Assembly (NCBI GenBank): GCA_902778055.1
Contig: CACYWL010000005.1
Span: forward strand, 124,001-188,000
Length of the DNA: 64,000 bases
Direction of reading: 5' to 3'
Source: an uncultured Eubacteriales bacterium
GTDB taxonomy: Bacteria > Bacillota > Clostridia > Christensenellales > Aristaeellaceae
Shown: one piece after another, positions 35,528 to 43,444 of the stretch
Layout of the letters: each line of letters starts with the position of its first letter
How positions within the stretch are numbered: position 1 is the stretch's first letter
Program-made: the position numbers and the translations under genes
The notes under the pieces: model-generated
The model's database searches: none
The model's input: only the letters and a program-made list of their open reading frames with translations
What the model was told of the DNA's origin: nothing

Positions 35528-35596
35528 TTATTTTTTCTTTTTCATGTAGCTGACGACACCGACCGCGACCACTGCCACCGCAATAATGACCAACAT
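35528..35596 (-). CDS. 22-residue single-span membrane peptide
   Basis: This small gene encodes a 22-residue peptide: a short hydrophobic run (LVIIAVAVVAVGVVSYM) followed by four lysines. It has a strong GGAGGAAGG ribosome site 5 bases or so before the ATG at 35594-35596. The arrangement predicts one membrane helix with the C-terminus inside. I do not recognise a family. It lies between a DUF4230 gene and tyrA in the same direction. Regulatory micropeptides that bind membrane partners often look like this, but no partner can be named. Confidence 0.6.
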   Translation of the reverse strand: MLVIIAVAVVAVGVVSYMKKKK

Positions 35597-35729
35597 ACTT
35601 CCTTCCTCCCGCTCAATGCTTTTTCCGTCCTCGCCCGGGCTGCTTCATCCGCCTGGCCCGATACTTCGTCTCCGGTTTCCAGCCGGCACAGGCCGCGGCA
35701 TCTTGCCTCCGCGCCGTGCTCTTACGGGC

Positions 35730-36398
35730 TCACCGCGGCTGCTCCAGCCACCGGACCCGGTACTCCGTTCCCAGTCCCTTGCCGACCTTGGTCACATATT
35801 CCTCCAGGATCGCCCGCGCGTTGCTCCTCGCCCGCCGGAGCATGGCCTGATCCTGCGAGGCCTTTTCCTTCATATTCCTCTGTGTCTCCGCAAAAACCTT
35901 CGTCTGCTCCTCCGCCGTGATGCTCACGAGGAATCCGGTGTCCTCGTAGATCGCGAAGGTATCATCCGCCGCGTCCACGCTCAGCACCCTGGCCTCCGGC
36001 AGATAGATCTCGACGACGCCGTGCTCGTCCGGATCATTGACCTGGATGACGTCCGTCTTCGTGTCGATGCCGTATTCGACGATCCCGTCGTATTCGACCC
36101 ACAGCCGCTTGTATCCCGGCCGGATCAGCTCGTTGAACGGCCAGAGGGCGATGTCGCTCAGGATCTTCGAGACCCCCTCCAGCCGGTATTCAAACTCGCC
36201 CACGTCGTGGTAGAAGCACCTGAGGGTGGCAAGCTCGCACAGATAGTTGACCGCCGCGCTGTCGGTCAGCTGCAGCTTCTCCGCGGTCTGTTCAGGCCCC
36301 GGAATCAGCAGCAGCCCCGCCGCGATCGCCGCGCAGATGATCATCACCGCCAGGTTCCGGACGATTCCCCGTCGGACCTTCCCGGTCTTTTCCTCCAT
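35730..36398 (-). CDS. DUF4230 domain protein, membrane anchored
   Basis: The 222-residue protein has one N-terminal membrane segment (VRNLAVMIICAAIAAGLLLI) and a DUF4230 domain with FYHDVGEFEYRLEG, YDGIVEYGIDTKTDVIQV and a C-terminal helical region rich in charged residues (QRNMKEKASQDQAMLRRARSNARAIL). The function of DUF4230 is not known. A paralogue lies 140 bases upstream. AAAGGAGG precedes the start ATG at 36398 by 11 bases. Confidence 0.8.
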   Translation of the reverse strand: MEEKTGKVRRGIVRNLAVMIICAAIAAGLLLIPGPEQTAEKLQLTDSAAVNYLCELATLRCFYHDVGEFEYRLEGVSKILSDIALWPFNELIRPGYKRLWVEYDGIVEYGIDTKTDVIQVNDPDEHGVVEIYLPEARVLSVDAADDTFAIYEDTGFLVSITAEEQTKVFAETQRNMKEKASQDQAMLRRARSNARAILEEYVTKVGKGLGTEYRVRWLEQPR

Positions 36399-36538
36399 GC
36401 CTGATCACACCTCCTTTGCCGTGTGCTCTCCCTGTTCAAATGCCGGCAGCGATTCCTTCGCCGCGCCGTCTCCTGCAAACCCGTCGCGCCGCTTCGTTTC
36501 CTGTGTCTTCCGGCGTGCGATTCCTTCGCCGCTCCGTC

Positions 36539-37096
36539 TTATTCAAAAACCAGCGTATAGCCCTTCTGCTTCAGCAGCGGATAGAGCCACCCTCTGATCG
36601 TGGATTCCAGATTCTCCCGCGCGGTTCGTGTCAGCTCCCCGGAGGCCTTCGCCTCCTTCTCCGCGTCGGCCAGGCTGGCCTTTCTCATCTCCGGCAGGCT
36701 CACGGAGGCGTTCGCCGGCATGGTCCGCATCTCGTCCTCGTCGACGATGCCGGCCTTCAGCTGGATCTCCGGCAGCCGGAGAATGACCTTTTTTGCTTCA
36801 TGATCGATGACCGGATCCTCCATCCTGTTCAGGTCGATCCCGGCCTTCACCGTCGCGGAGTAGCAGACCCGGCATCGGAGAACCGTCGGCCGGTTCTGCT
36901 CGTATACCTCGGCGATCCCCCGGTACTGGAACTCCGCCGTGGAAAGATCGGCAATATCCAGCGCGCTTTTCAGCGTCGCCGAGGTGAGGATGGTTTCCCG
37001 GCCGGTCCGGTAGATCCATCCGAACCGGATCACCGCCGCGGCCAGCACCAACGCCAGCCCCGCCAGAAGAACCCTGGAAAAAGGCCGTTTCCTCAT
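36539..37096 (-). CDS. Second DUF4230 domain protein
   Basis: The 185-residue protein has a membrane segment (VLLAGLALVLAAAVIRFGWIY) and a DUF4230 domain (SALDIADLSTAEFQYRGIAEVYE, CYSATVKAGIDLNRM), and ends in a helical charged tail. It is clearly related to the 222-residue neighbour in its fold but diverged in sequence, so the pair may form a heteromer. ATG 37096 follows GGAGGGAG. It lies 173 bases after zapA in the same direction. Confidence 0.78.
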   Translation of the reverse strand: MRKRPFSRVLLAGLALVLAAAVIRFGWIYRTGRETILTSATLKSALDIADLSTAEFQYRGIAEVYEQNRPTVLRCRVCYSATVKAGIDLNRMEDPVIDHEAKKVILRLPEIQLKAGIVDEDEMRTMPANASVSLPEMRKASLADAEKEAKASGELTRTARENLESTIRGWLYPLLKQKGYTLVFE

Positions 37097-37269
37097 TTTT
37101 GCTCCCTCCTTCCGGTTTTGTCCGTCCTTTCCGGGCCGGCGGCAGCCGTCCGTTCCCGGCCGGAAATCTGTCTCTGACCCGTGTCCGCCCCTTCGGCGGA
37201 TTCTTCTCCGTCGGTCCGGGGTTTCCGTTCTCCGTCCGGTCTCTCCCGGATCGGATTCCGCGCGGCTTT

Positions 37270-37629
37270 TTATCTTCCGTCCAGGATGTCCCAGACGGAA
37301 ACCTGTCCCGGATCCTTTCCCGGGGCCTTCGGCGGATTCTTCTCAGCCGGCTTCCGCGGATTCCTTCCGGCCAGCGCCGGGTCGGCCTCCCGCGCATCGG
37401 ACAGCTCCCGCATCTCCCGCATTTTCTCTTCCGTTCTCAGCAGCTCGTCCGTCAGCGTCAGCACGGAGAGCACGGCGTTGGTATAGGCGGAGGGCCCGGC
37501 ATACCGGGCGGTCCGCTTCATCACCGCGTTCGCGCGATGCTCCAGGGCCGTCAGATAGGCCTCCGAATCATCCGAATAAAACCCGCAGGGCTGGCCGCCG
37601 ATGGATAACGTAACCTTTCTCTTTTCCAC
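37270..37629 (-). CDS. zapA: Cell division protein ZapA
   Basis: The 119-residue protein has the ZapA fold: KRKVTLSIGGQPCGFYSDDSEAYL followed by the coiled coil ELLRTEEKMREM. ZapA bundles FtsZ filaments at the division ring. A GTG start (37627-37629) after AGAGGA is chosen because residues before it are not family-like. The C-terminal 40 residues are Pro/Lys-rich (RNPRKPAEKNPPKAPGK) and extend past the usual ZapA end, so a flexible tail is likely. Confidence 0.85.
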   Translation of the reverse strand: MEKRKVTLSIGGQPCGFYSDDSEAYLTALEHRANAVMKRTARYAGPSAYTNAVLSVLTLTDELLRTEEKMREMRELSDAREADPALAGRNPRKPAEKNPPKAPGKDPGQVSVWDILDGR

Positions 37630-37723
37630 GTTCAATCCTCTTTCCGGAGCTGTAGCGATCCGGGAGAATTCCGCTTCCCGCGGCTCATCTCCCTTTTCGG
37701 GATTCTTCACAAAATCCCAGTAT

Positions 37724-37752
37724 ATCCTATCAGAAACCCCATGGATTTTCAA
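37724..37752 (-). promoter_or_regulatory. Candidate promoter of zapA
   Basis: TTGAAA (37747-37752) and TAGGAT (37724-37729) on the minus strand are 17 bases apart. The -10 is imperfect. Confidence 0.45.
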
Positions 37753-37780
37753 CCCTGGGCCCCGGATCCCCGCGCCCTTT

Positions 37781-37894
37781 CCTGCCTCGCAGAAGGGTAT
37801 GCCTTTCAGGCCTTCTGGCCGGCATCCGGCTTTCTTTCCGGCCCGGCAAAAAGGTGTTTTTTTCAGGCCCGCCGGTCTGTGCCCGGCTCCCCCT
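37781..37894. repeat. Two imperfect 57-bp tandem repeats
   Basis: Units 37781-37837 and 37838-37894 share a pattern (CAGAAGGG / CAAAAAGG, TTTCAGGCC, CCGGC, CTTT/CCCT) and end in the start of a third copy at 37895. They lie between divergent zapA and the secreted protein gene and seem noncoding. Confidence 0.6.
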
Positions 37895-37948
37895 CCGGCC
37901 CGGAACTAGTATGTTAAATATCTATCTTTTGAAAAGAGGTTTTTTCGA

Positions 37949-37976
37949 TTGCATTGTTTTCTTTTCCGTGTATAAT
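37949..37976 (+). promoter_or_regulatory. Promoter of the secreted duplicated protein
   Basis: TTGCAT (37949-37954) and perfect TATAAT (37971-37976) are 16 bases apart; AGGAGGTG at 37995-38002 precedes ATG 38011. Confidence 0.75.
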
Positions 37977-38010
37977 GGGCTCATCTCAAATTCTAGGAGG
38001 TGTTTCTTTT

Positions 38011-38736
38011 ATGAAGAAACTTGTTTCCCTGCTGCTTGCTCTTTCCCTGCTGGTTGTGGCCGCCGTGGCCTTTGCGGAGACCGCGGAGAACGCGGAGAAC
38101 CAGACCGGCGTCTACACCGTGTATAATGAGACCGGCGAAAAGGTGACCGAGCTGTTCATTTCCGACAACGTCTCCGGCGACAAGACCGAGAATCTCGCCG
38201 TGGATGAGGAGAATGACGGCCTGGCCGCCGGCGAAATCATCGTTCTGGAATACTCCATTCCCGCCGGGGAAGACGGCAGCCATCGCCTGACCCTGTCCTT
38301 CAAGACCGAGGGCGGATACGAAGCGGCCTTCCAGACCCTGAGCATCGAGGAAGCCCCCGTCACCCTGCTGGCGGCCGACGCCATGACCGGCGCGACCCCG
38401 ATCGCCTTCGCCGCCGCGCAGCAGACCGGCACCTACACTGTCTACAACAAGACCGGTGAGAAGGTGACCGAGCTGTACATCTTCCTGACCGGCGCCGAGG
38501 ACAAGGGCGAGAACCTGGCGGGTGAAGAAGGCCTGGCCGCGGATGCTTCCGCCGAGCTGACCAAGTCCATCGACAAGATCCTGGACGGCAGCCATGCCCT
38601 GACCCTGTCCTTCAAGACCGAGGGCGGATACGAAGCTGCCTTCACGACCCTGAGCATCGAGGAAGCCCCCATCACCCTGCTGGCGGCTGACGCCATGACC
38701 GGTGCGACCCCGATCTCCTTCTCCAAGCCCGAATAA
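38011..38736 (+). CDS. Secreted protein of two tandem-duplicated domains
   Basis: The 241-residue protein has a clear signal peptide (MKKLVSLLLALSLLVVAAVAFAE) and then two homologous units, about 32-135 and 139-241. Each begins with TGxYTVYNxTGEKVTELYI and ends with FKTEGGYEAAF, TLSIEEAP and ADAMTGATPI. A 129-base stretch near each unit end (38275-38403 and 38587-38715) is almost identical in DNA, so the duplication is recent or kept uniform by gene conversion. No known family was recognised, and no anchor or lipobox is visible. Strong promoter, ribosome site and terminator suggest an abundant product. Confidence 0.85.
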   Translation: MKKLVSLLLALSLLVVAAVAFAETAENAENQTGVYTVYNETGEKVTELFISDNVSGDKTENLAVDEENDGLAAGEIIVLEYSIPAGEDGSHRLTLSFKTEGGYEAAFQTLSIEEAPVTLLAADAMTGATPIAFAAAQQTGTYTVYNKTGEKVTELYIFLTGAEDKGENLAGEEGLAADASAELTKSIDKILDGSHALTLSFKTEGGYEAAFTTLSIEEAPITLLAADAMTGATPISFSKPE

Positions 38737-38772
38737 TCCGGTTCCGTACCGGATCCGTCCGGAGCAATCCAG

Positions 38773-38797
38773 CCCTCTCCTTCGGGAGAGGGTTTTT
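38773..38797 (+). terminator. Terminator of the secreted protein gene
   Basis: A perfect 8-bp stem CCCTCTCC/GGAGAGGG with TTCG loop is followed by five T residues. Confidence 0.95.
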
Positions 38798-39103
38798 GCA
38801 TGCCTGAAAGGAATCCGAGGGCGGACGGTTCCTGTCCTGTCCGCCGAATTCAGTGCTCAGAAATGATTCACAAGTTGAATGGCTCAGTTTGCAGTCCGAT
38901 GTGGTTGGAACTTCAAACGGCAAGGTCGCATGGCTCAGTTGGTAGAATAAGCAAGTCATTGGCGTCGTATTTCACCGCCCTGATTCATAAGTTTGTGTTT
39001 TCTGAGTGAACCAAAAACATAGGAAAATCAACATGTTAAGGGCAATTTATGGTAGTTTCGCTCAAAATGGCAGCTCGTTTTGTTGCTCAGGCTCTTCCGG
39101 AAA

Positions 39104-39155
39104 CGGTATAGATTCCGGTTCTGGAAAAGGTTCAATATCCGGAACAGCTATACCG
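39104..39155. repeat. Long imperfect hairpin
   Basis: Outer arms CGGTATAG (39104-39111) and CTATACCG (39148-39155), inner arms TTCCGG (39113-39118) and CCGGAA (39139-39144). Confidence 0.65.
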
Positions 39156-39216
39156 CAGACAGCATTGCAGCTATGCGCAACAAATTGCTTGCATATGATA
39201 TCTGTTCACATACCTG

Positions 39217-39243
39217 ACGCTCGCATGTGTATGCGAGCGTTTT
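39217..39243 (+). terminator. Strong hairpin, terminator-like on plus strand
   Basis: A perfect 10-bp stem ACGCTCGCAT/ATGCGAGCGT with a GTGT loop is followed by a short T-run. It lies 75 bases downstream of the minus-strand HAD gene's stop, so it may define that transcript's 3' end despite lacking a minus-side T-run. Confidence 0.5.
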
Positions 39244-39317
39244 ACTGCGCATGGATAGTAGGACTACCGTGTCTGGATGAAGCGCTTACGCAGCAACAAG
39301 CATGTGCAGCATCCAGA

Positions 39318-40367
39318 TTACTTCTTCATGACCCCATCGCCATAGATGGTCGTCCAATCATCCCGCATGGAAATCGGCACCCAGCCGAAATTTTCGCACA
39401 GGGAAAACATCTTGGCAGCCTTGGCCTCATCGCCGTTTTCCCGCACGGTATCGTCGCAGCAGAGCATGAAGGCCATGCTGGCGTAGGGATTATTGCTGGT
39501 CACGTATTCCGCCATGCTGGCATCGCCGGTGCTGTTGCCGAAGGACAATACAGGCTGCTGGCCGATTTCTTGGATGATTACGGCCACCTTGTTCATTTTC
39601 AGGTTCTTTACCACAAAGTCGCCGCCCAGGATCAACACGTCATCGTCCACGAATACATAGTTCAGTCCATCCTCGTTTCCCTGCTTGGAGGCTACCACTG
39701 TTTCATCAGACCCAATGATATTCCGGGGCGGCAGACCCAGCGGAGAATCATAAGCGATGCCTCGTACAATGAAGCGATCCGTGCCGCTGACGATATAAAC
39801 GGTAAAATCGTTGGCTTTCAGGTATTCCACCACCTGCAGCATGGGCAGATACCAGCCGTCGCCGCGGTTCATGCCGTCATAGCTGGGCATGGGCAGTTTT
39901 TTGAACTCCTGGATATAATTGTTGAATTCCTCCAGCGTCATACCGGCAAAGGAAGAAGCGATGCATTTTCCATGATCCACCTCCAGGCCGGAGAAGGACA
40001 GGCCATAATTGTTCTGTCCTACGATTTTAAGCGCTGTTTCCCGTTCAAAAGCGCTGGCCTGATCCTTGTAATCCGGGTCCTCCAATACGCGATGTACCAG
40101 CAGCGTGTAGTCAAAATAATTGGGATCGGTCTCGCAGAATAGCGTACCGTCCAGGTCGAACACAGCAATGCGGTCAATAGGCGGGATGTAATCCTCGCTG
40201 CTCTTATCTGTGATGGCCGCCATATAGGTGATCAGCATCTCTTTGGCGACAGCATCCTCTGTCCACAGGGACAAAGGATCGCTGGTTGACGCTTCTTCCT
40301 CGGCAAAAACATTCAGCGTTACCAGCATCAGCAGCAGGGCTAGTATCAGCGAAAAGGTCTTCTTCAT
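39318..40367 (-). CDS. Secreted HAD-family phosphatase
   Basis: The 349-residue protein has a signal peptide (MKKTFSLILALLLMLVTLNVFAEEE). HAD motifs are complete: motif I VFDLDGTLF, motif II IVSGTDR, a basic residue in VASKQGNEDG, and motif IV SFGNSTGDASM. It resembles secreted acid phosphatases related to phosphoserine phosphatase. The substrate is unknown; it could release phosphate outside the cell. ATG 40367 is 9 bases from GGAG; ATG 40373 is an alternative. It is the last gene of the coiled coil-DUF308-UbiB group. Confidence 0.82.
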   Translation of the reverse strand: MKKTFSLILALLLMLVTLNVFAEEEASTSDPLSLWTEDAVAKEMLITYMAAITDKSSEDYIPPIDRIAVFDLDGTLFCETDPNYFDYTLLVHRVLEDPDYKDQASAFERETALKIVGQNNYGLSFSGLEVDHGKCIASSFAGMTLEEFNNYIQEFKKLPMPSYDGMNRGDGWYLPMLQVVEYLKANDFTVYIVSGTDRFIVRGIAYDSPLGLPPRNIIGSDETVVASKQGNEDGLNYVFVDDDVLILGGDFVVKNLKMNKVAVIIQEIGQQPVLSFGNSTGDASMAEYVTSNNPYASMAFMLCCDDTVRENGDEAKAAKMFSLCENFGWVPISMRDDWTTIYGDGVMKK

Positions 40368-40383
40368 CGTCATTCTCTCCTTT

Positions 40384-40630
40384 AATTTGGCTTTATAGTT
40401 TCATAATAATGGTCATTTCCACCATGCGTCCTCGGATGGACACCTTCACATCATCCGCTACCTTCGCCACTACGGATTTTTCCAGCTCGTCCCAGGCTTC
40501 CTTGGCGGAGTCGTCGTTTGCTTTTACCCGATTTGAAAGCGCATCTTCATACTTTATCATGGACCATGTGCAGCAGCAGAGCTGCAATGGAGAAAAGCCC
40601 ATGCGCCGCGTTGATCTTTTTCATCTTCAT
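40384..40630 (-). pseudogene. Remnant or pair of tiny ORFs between UbiB and HAD genes
   Basis: A 27-residue frame (40547-40630) starts MKMKKINAAHGLFSIAALLL, like the head of a small membrane protein, and then stops. A second frame (40393-40560) overlaps it and encodes MIKYEDALSNRVKAND..., ending near 40393, with no convincing ribosome site. Together they look like a small gene broken by a frameshift, or a short translated leader. No family was recognised. Confidence 0.35.
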
Positions 40631-40753
40631 CGTCTATTTCAAATCCTTCCTGTAAGCTTTTTTGTGCTACAGGGAAAAATGACTTTGTTCGAAAAAACGC
40701 TTTCGGGATTGCCTGCATGGCGTTTCCTGGAAGCGTTTGCTTGCATGTGCTGG

Positions 40754-42742
40754 TTATTTCTTCTTCGACATTCTCTTAATCGTATAGATACCCAAGGCTA
40801 CGGAGATTATCATCCCAATTGCGGCGACAACCGGTTGTCCGGTTGGCGTCTTTGGCTGCATATCCACCGAGGACAGGATGCACGACCCGATGAACAGCAC
40901 GCAGGAAAAGAGCGCAAACACGATGTTTTTGACGGTGGTGTTCAGGTTCTTGAGGACGTCCTCATAGCCGGTCAGCTCGAAGCTGATTTTTGTTCGGCCC
41001 TTGACCATGTTGTTCAAAGCATCGTACGCCAGGGCGGGCATTTTGGAAACCTTTTTGCCCACGTCCAGCGCGTCCTTGCCGGCGGCAAGCAGCTTCTGCT
41101 CCACATCGATATTCTGCTTCACCCGTTCCATCAGCCTGTCGGTGATCTGCTGGAACAGATTAAGCTCCGGACACAGCTGCTCGATGACGCCTTCGATTGT
41201 GGCGATGGAGCGAACGAGCATGGTATATTTACCAGGCAGGGAAATATGATGCTTTTCCGCCAGCGTCATGACCTCGTCCAGCAGGGAGGACAAGTCCAGC
41301 TCCTGCAGGTTTGTCACGTTCATATACTTGTCGAACATCATGTCCGCGTCTTCCATGAGCTTGCCGCGGTTGGTCTGGGGAGAGGCAGCGCCCATAGACA
41401 TGATGGCGTTGACCAGCTTGTCCAGATCCCGTTCGATCAGGGAAAGGATTAATGACTGAATAATGTTCACGTCCGCATCGCTGATGCGCCCGATCATGCC
41501 AAAATCGATCCAGACGGGCTTGCCATGGCTGACCATGATGTTGCCCTGGTGGGGATCGGCGTGGAAGGAGCCCACATCCAGAACCTGATGCAGATAGTTA
41601 TCCAGGATCACCGAGCCGATCTGCTCCGGATCATAGCCCTCTTCGATCAGCCGATCCCGCTTGGAGATGGAATAGCCGTCCACGAAGGTCATGGTGAAGA
41701 GACGTTCGGTGGTCAGCTCGTCGATGACCGTGGGGCAGGAGATCTTTTCCTCGTCGTCGATGCAGTTTTCCTTGAAGAAACGGGTGTTTTCCGCTTCCAC
41801 GCGGAAATCCAGTTCCTCGTTCTCGACCTTTTCCAGTTCTTCAATCACCGACAGCAGGTCGACCATCTGCTCGCTGTCTTCGTCTACTTCCTTCACGACG
41901 TTCACGGCGGTCGCCATTTTTTTGAGCAGTACGAAGTCTTCCCGCATCATTTCGGCGATCAGGGGGCGCTGCACCTTGGTGACCACCTTCGTGCCATCCT
42001 TCAGCACAGCCAGATGGGCCTGGCCGATGGAAGCGGAGCCCAGGGGCTTATCGCGGAATTCCAGGAACAGCTCGTCGATCTTTTTGCCCGTCTCCTGCTC
42101 AATCACCGCCTTGGCGATTTCAGGGTCCAGCTCCTTCACGTTCTGACGAAGCTTTTCCAGCTCCTTGCAGTAGCTGACAGGCAGCATATCCACGCGGCTG
42201 GACATGATCTGGCCGATCTTGACATAGGTTGGACCCAGGTCCTCCAGGGTGGTGCGCAGTTCCACGGGAGTCAGGCCGCCGGCGTAAAAATTATGCTTGG
42301 CAAACACAGCCAGAATCTCCGCTGCCCGCGTCTTCTTCCACTTGTTCATCGCCTTGATGTCGCCGGAGAGCAGCTTCTTCATTTTGTCGCTCAGCTCAGC
42401 CTTGGTGTGCACCAAGGCTTGCTTGCGGCGCTCCAGCTCCTGCTGCATTTCTTCCTTGCTTTTTGTCACGGCTTCCTGGCGCTTCTGTTTTTTCTCGATC
42501 CGCTCGGCTTTCCTGACCTGCTTTTTCTGTTCGGCTATCGCTTTTCTGGCCGAAGCGATTTCCTTGCTTGCCTCGGAGGCGCGCTGCCGGCTGGACACAA
42601 TCTCTTCCTTTGCCCTTTGGACGGACCGCTCCGTTTCCTCCAGCTGAGCCCTGCGCTTTTCCACTTCGCTCATCGGCTTCTGATCCGCCGCTTCCGGCGT
42701 ATCGCCTACTGCCTGCATATCTCTGTTCGTATTCTCTTCCAT
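40754..42742 (-). CDS. UbiB/ABC1-family atypical kinase with N-terminal coiled coil
   Basis: The 662-residue protein has an unusual charged helical N-terminus (about 20-120, Ala/Glu/Lys/Arg-rich), the ABC1 core, and two C-terminal membrane segments (about 605-655). Core motifs are the KxGQ-type YVKIGQIMSSR, the A-rich loop GSASIGQAHLA, the lysine region KVVTKVQRP, HADPHQGN and WIDFGMIGRI. UbiB kinases support coenzyme Q in aerobes, but a Clostridium has no such pathway, so this one may serve membrane lipid or isoprenoid handling. It lies 13 bases after the DUF308 gene, with AAGGAGGG before ATG 42742. Confidence 0.85.
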   Translation of the reverse strand: MEENTNRDMQAVGDTPEAADQKPMSEVEKRRAQLEETERSVQRAKEEIVSSRQRASEASKEIASARKAIAEQKKQVRKAERIEKKQKRQEAVTKSKEEMQQELERRKQALVHTKAELSDKMKKLLSGDIKAMNKWKKTRAAEILAVFAKHNFYAGGLTPVELRTTLEDLGPTYVKIGQIMSSRVDMLPVSYCKELEKLRQNVKELDPEIAKAVIEQETGKKIDELFLEFRDKPLGSASIGQAHLAVLKDGTKVVTKVQRPLIAEMMREDFVLLKKMATAVNVVKEVDEDSEQMVDLLSVIEELEKVENEELDFRVEAENTRFFKENCIDDEEKISCPTVIDELTTERLFTMTFVDGYSISKRDRLIEEGYDPEQIGSVILDNYLHQVLDVGSFHADPHQGNIMVSHGKPVWIDFGMIGRISDADVNIIQSLILSLIERDLDKLVNAIMSMGAASPQTNRGKLMEDADMMFDKYMNVTNLQELDLSSLLDEVMTLAEKHHISLPGKYTMLVRSIATIEGVIEQLCPELNLFQQITDRLMERVKQNIDVEQKLLAAGKDALDVGKKVSKMPALAYDALNNMVKGRTKISFELTGYEDVLKNLNTTVKNIVFALFSCVLFIGSCILSSVDMQPKTPTGQPVVAAIGMIISVALGIYTIKRMSKKK

Positions 42743-42755
42743 CGTTCAGCCCTCC

Positions 42756-43301
42756 TTATTCGCCCTTGATCGGCCAAAGAAAGATCAGGCGCACAATGCC
42801 AACCACAGAGGAGTACAGCAGCATGCAGCCAATTACGTCAAACAGCTGATTGATTTCCTTCCACCAGGGATTGATCAACAAAAGCACGCCGAAGGCAATC
42901 ATGATCCCGGATAGCAAGGCCAGCAGCCACCAGTTTTTGAGTTCCGCCCGCCGTGCAAACATCCAGGCCCTGACGAGGCTGATACCGCCGGTTCCGATCA
43001 GCACCAGACCAAACACGATGCCCAGCACCCGGACAATATCGTCCAGCGTCAGCACCGCGATGCCCAGCAGCGCCAGGAGCAGCGCCCCGGTGAGATAGAT
43101 GTAATTCATCAGGACTTTTCTGCTGGAAAGAAAGTCCATGACCATCACGGCGGCCAGCGTCACCATTCCGTACCCCAGCGCGGAAACCAGTGTGTCAATG
43201 TACTGTGGGGGACAGATAATCATCAGGATTCCAACCGCTATCAGAATGATCGAGGTCATGATGGATGACCGTTTTAGTTTACTCAGTTCCTGAAAGAGCA
43301 T
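42756..43301 (-). CDS. DUF308 (HdeD-like) multi-span membrane protein
   Basis: The 181-residue protein has six hydrophobic segments in three pairs (for example ILIAVGILMIICPPQYI, VRVLGIVFGLVLIGTGGISLV and WLLALLSGIMIAFGVLLLI), typical of DUF308/HdeD. HdeD is linked to acid resistance in enterics, but the family role in Firmicutes is unclear. AGGAGGAG precedes ATG 43301. It lies 143 bases after the coiled-coil gene and 13 before the UbiB-like gene. Confidence 0.8.
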   Translation of the reverse strand: MLFQELSKLKRSSIMTSIILIAVGILMIICPPQYIDTLVSALGYGMVTLAAVMVMDFLSSRKVLMNYIYLTGALLLALLGIAVLTLDDIVRVLGIVFGLVLIGTGGISLVRAWMFARRAELKNWWLLALLSGIMIAFGVLLLINPWWKEINQLFDVIGCMLLYSSVVGIVRLIFLWPIKGE

Positions 43302-43322
43302 AATATCTCCTCCTGTTCATTC

Positions 43323-43434
43323 CTGTATGCGCCGCTGTCTGGCGATGCTGCGCATACAGCTCTGCCGGGCGGGCTGCTGTATCGCCGAATCATACCGCGC
43401 GGCTGCCGTCTGAAATCAACGGTCAGCCGCGCGG
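43323..43434. repeat. Two strong hairpins between coiled-coil and DUF308 genes
   Basis: Hairpin 1 has arms CTGTATGCGC/GCGCATACAG (43323-43332, 43350-43359). Hairpin 2 has arms CCGCGCGGCTG/CAGCCGCGCGG (43395-43405, 43424-43434) and an inner CCGT/ACGG. Neither has a clear T-run, so they could be mRNA processing or stability elements. Confidence 0.65.
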
Positions 43435-43444
43435 AAATACTGGC

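Larger units (their letters stand above)
38798..39317. other. Gene-free stretch with hairpins; possible island boundary
   Basis: No ORF with a ribosome site was found in 520 bases. It contains two 11-base copies of ATGGCTCAGTT and two palindromes (39104-39155, 39217-39243). Base composition is more AT-rich than to the left, and the codon style of the following genes differs, so this may be a junction. Confidence 0.5.

Noticed and set aside
38870-38990. tRNA-like stretch containing ATGGCTCAGTTGGTAG
   Set aside because: It resembles a D-arm, but no matching anticodon stem, T-arm or acceptor stem can be drawn. The second ATGGCTCAGTT copy nearby suggests a chance or decayed fragment.
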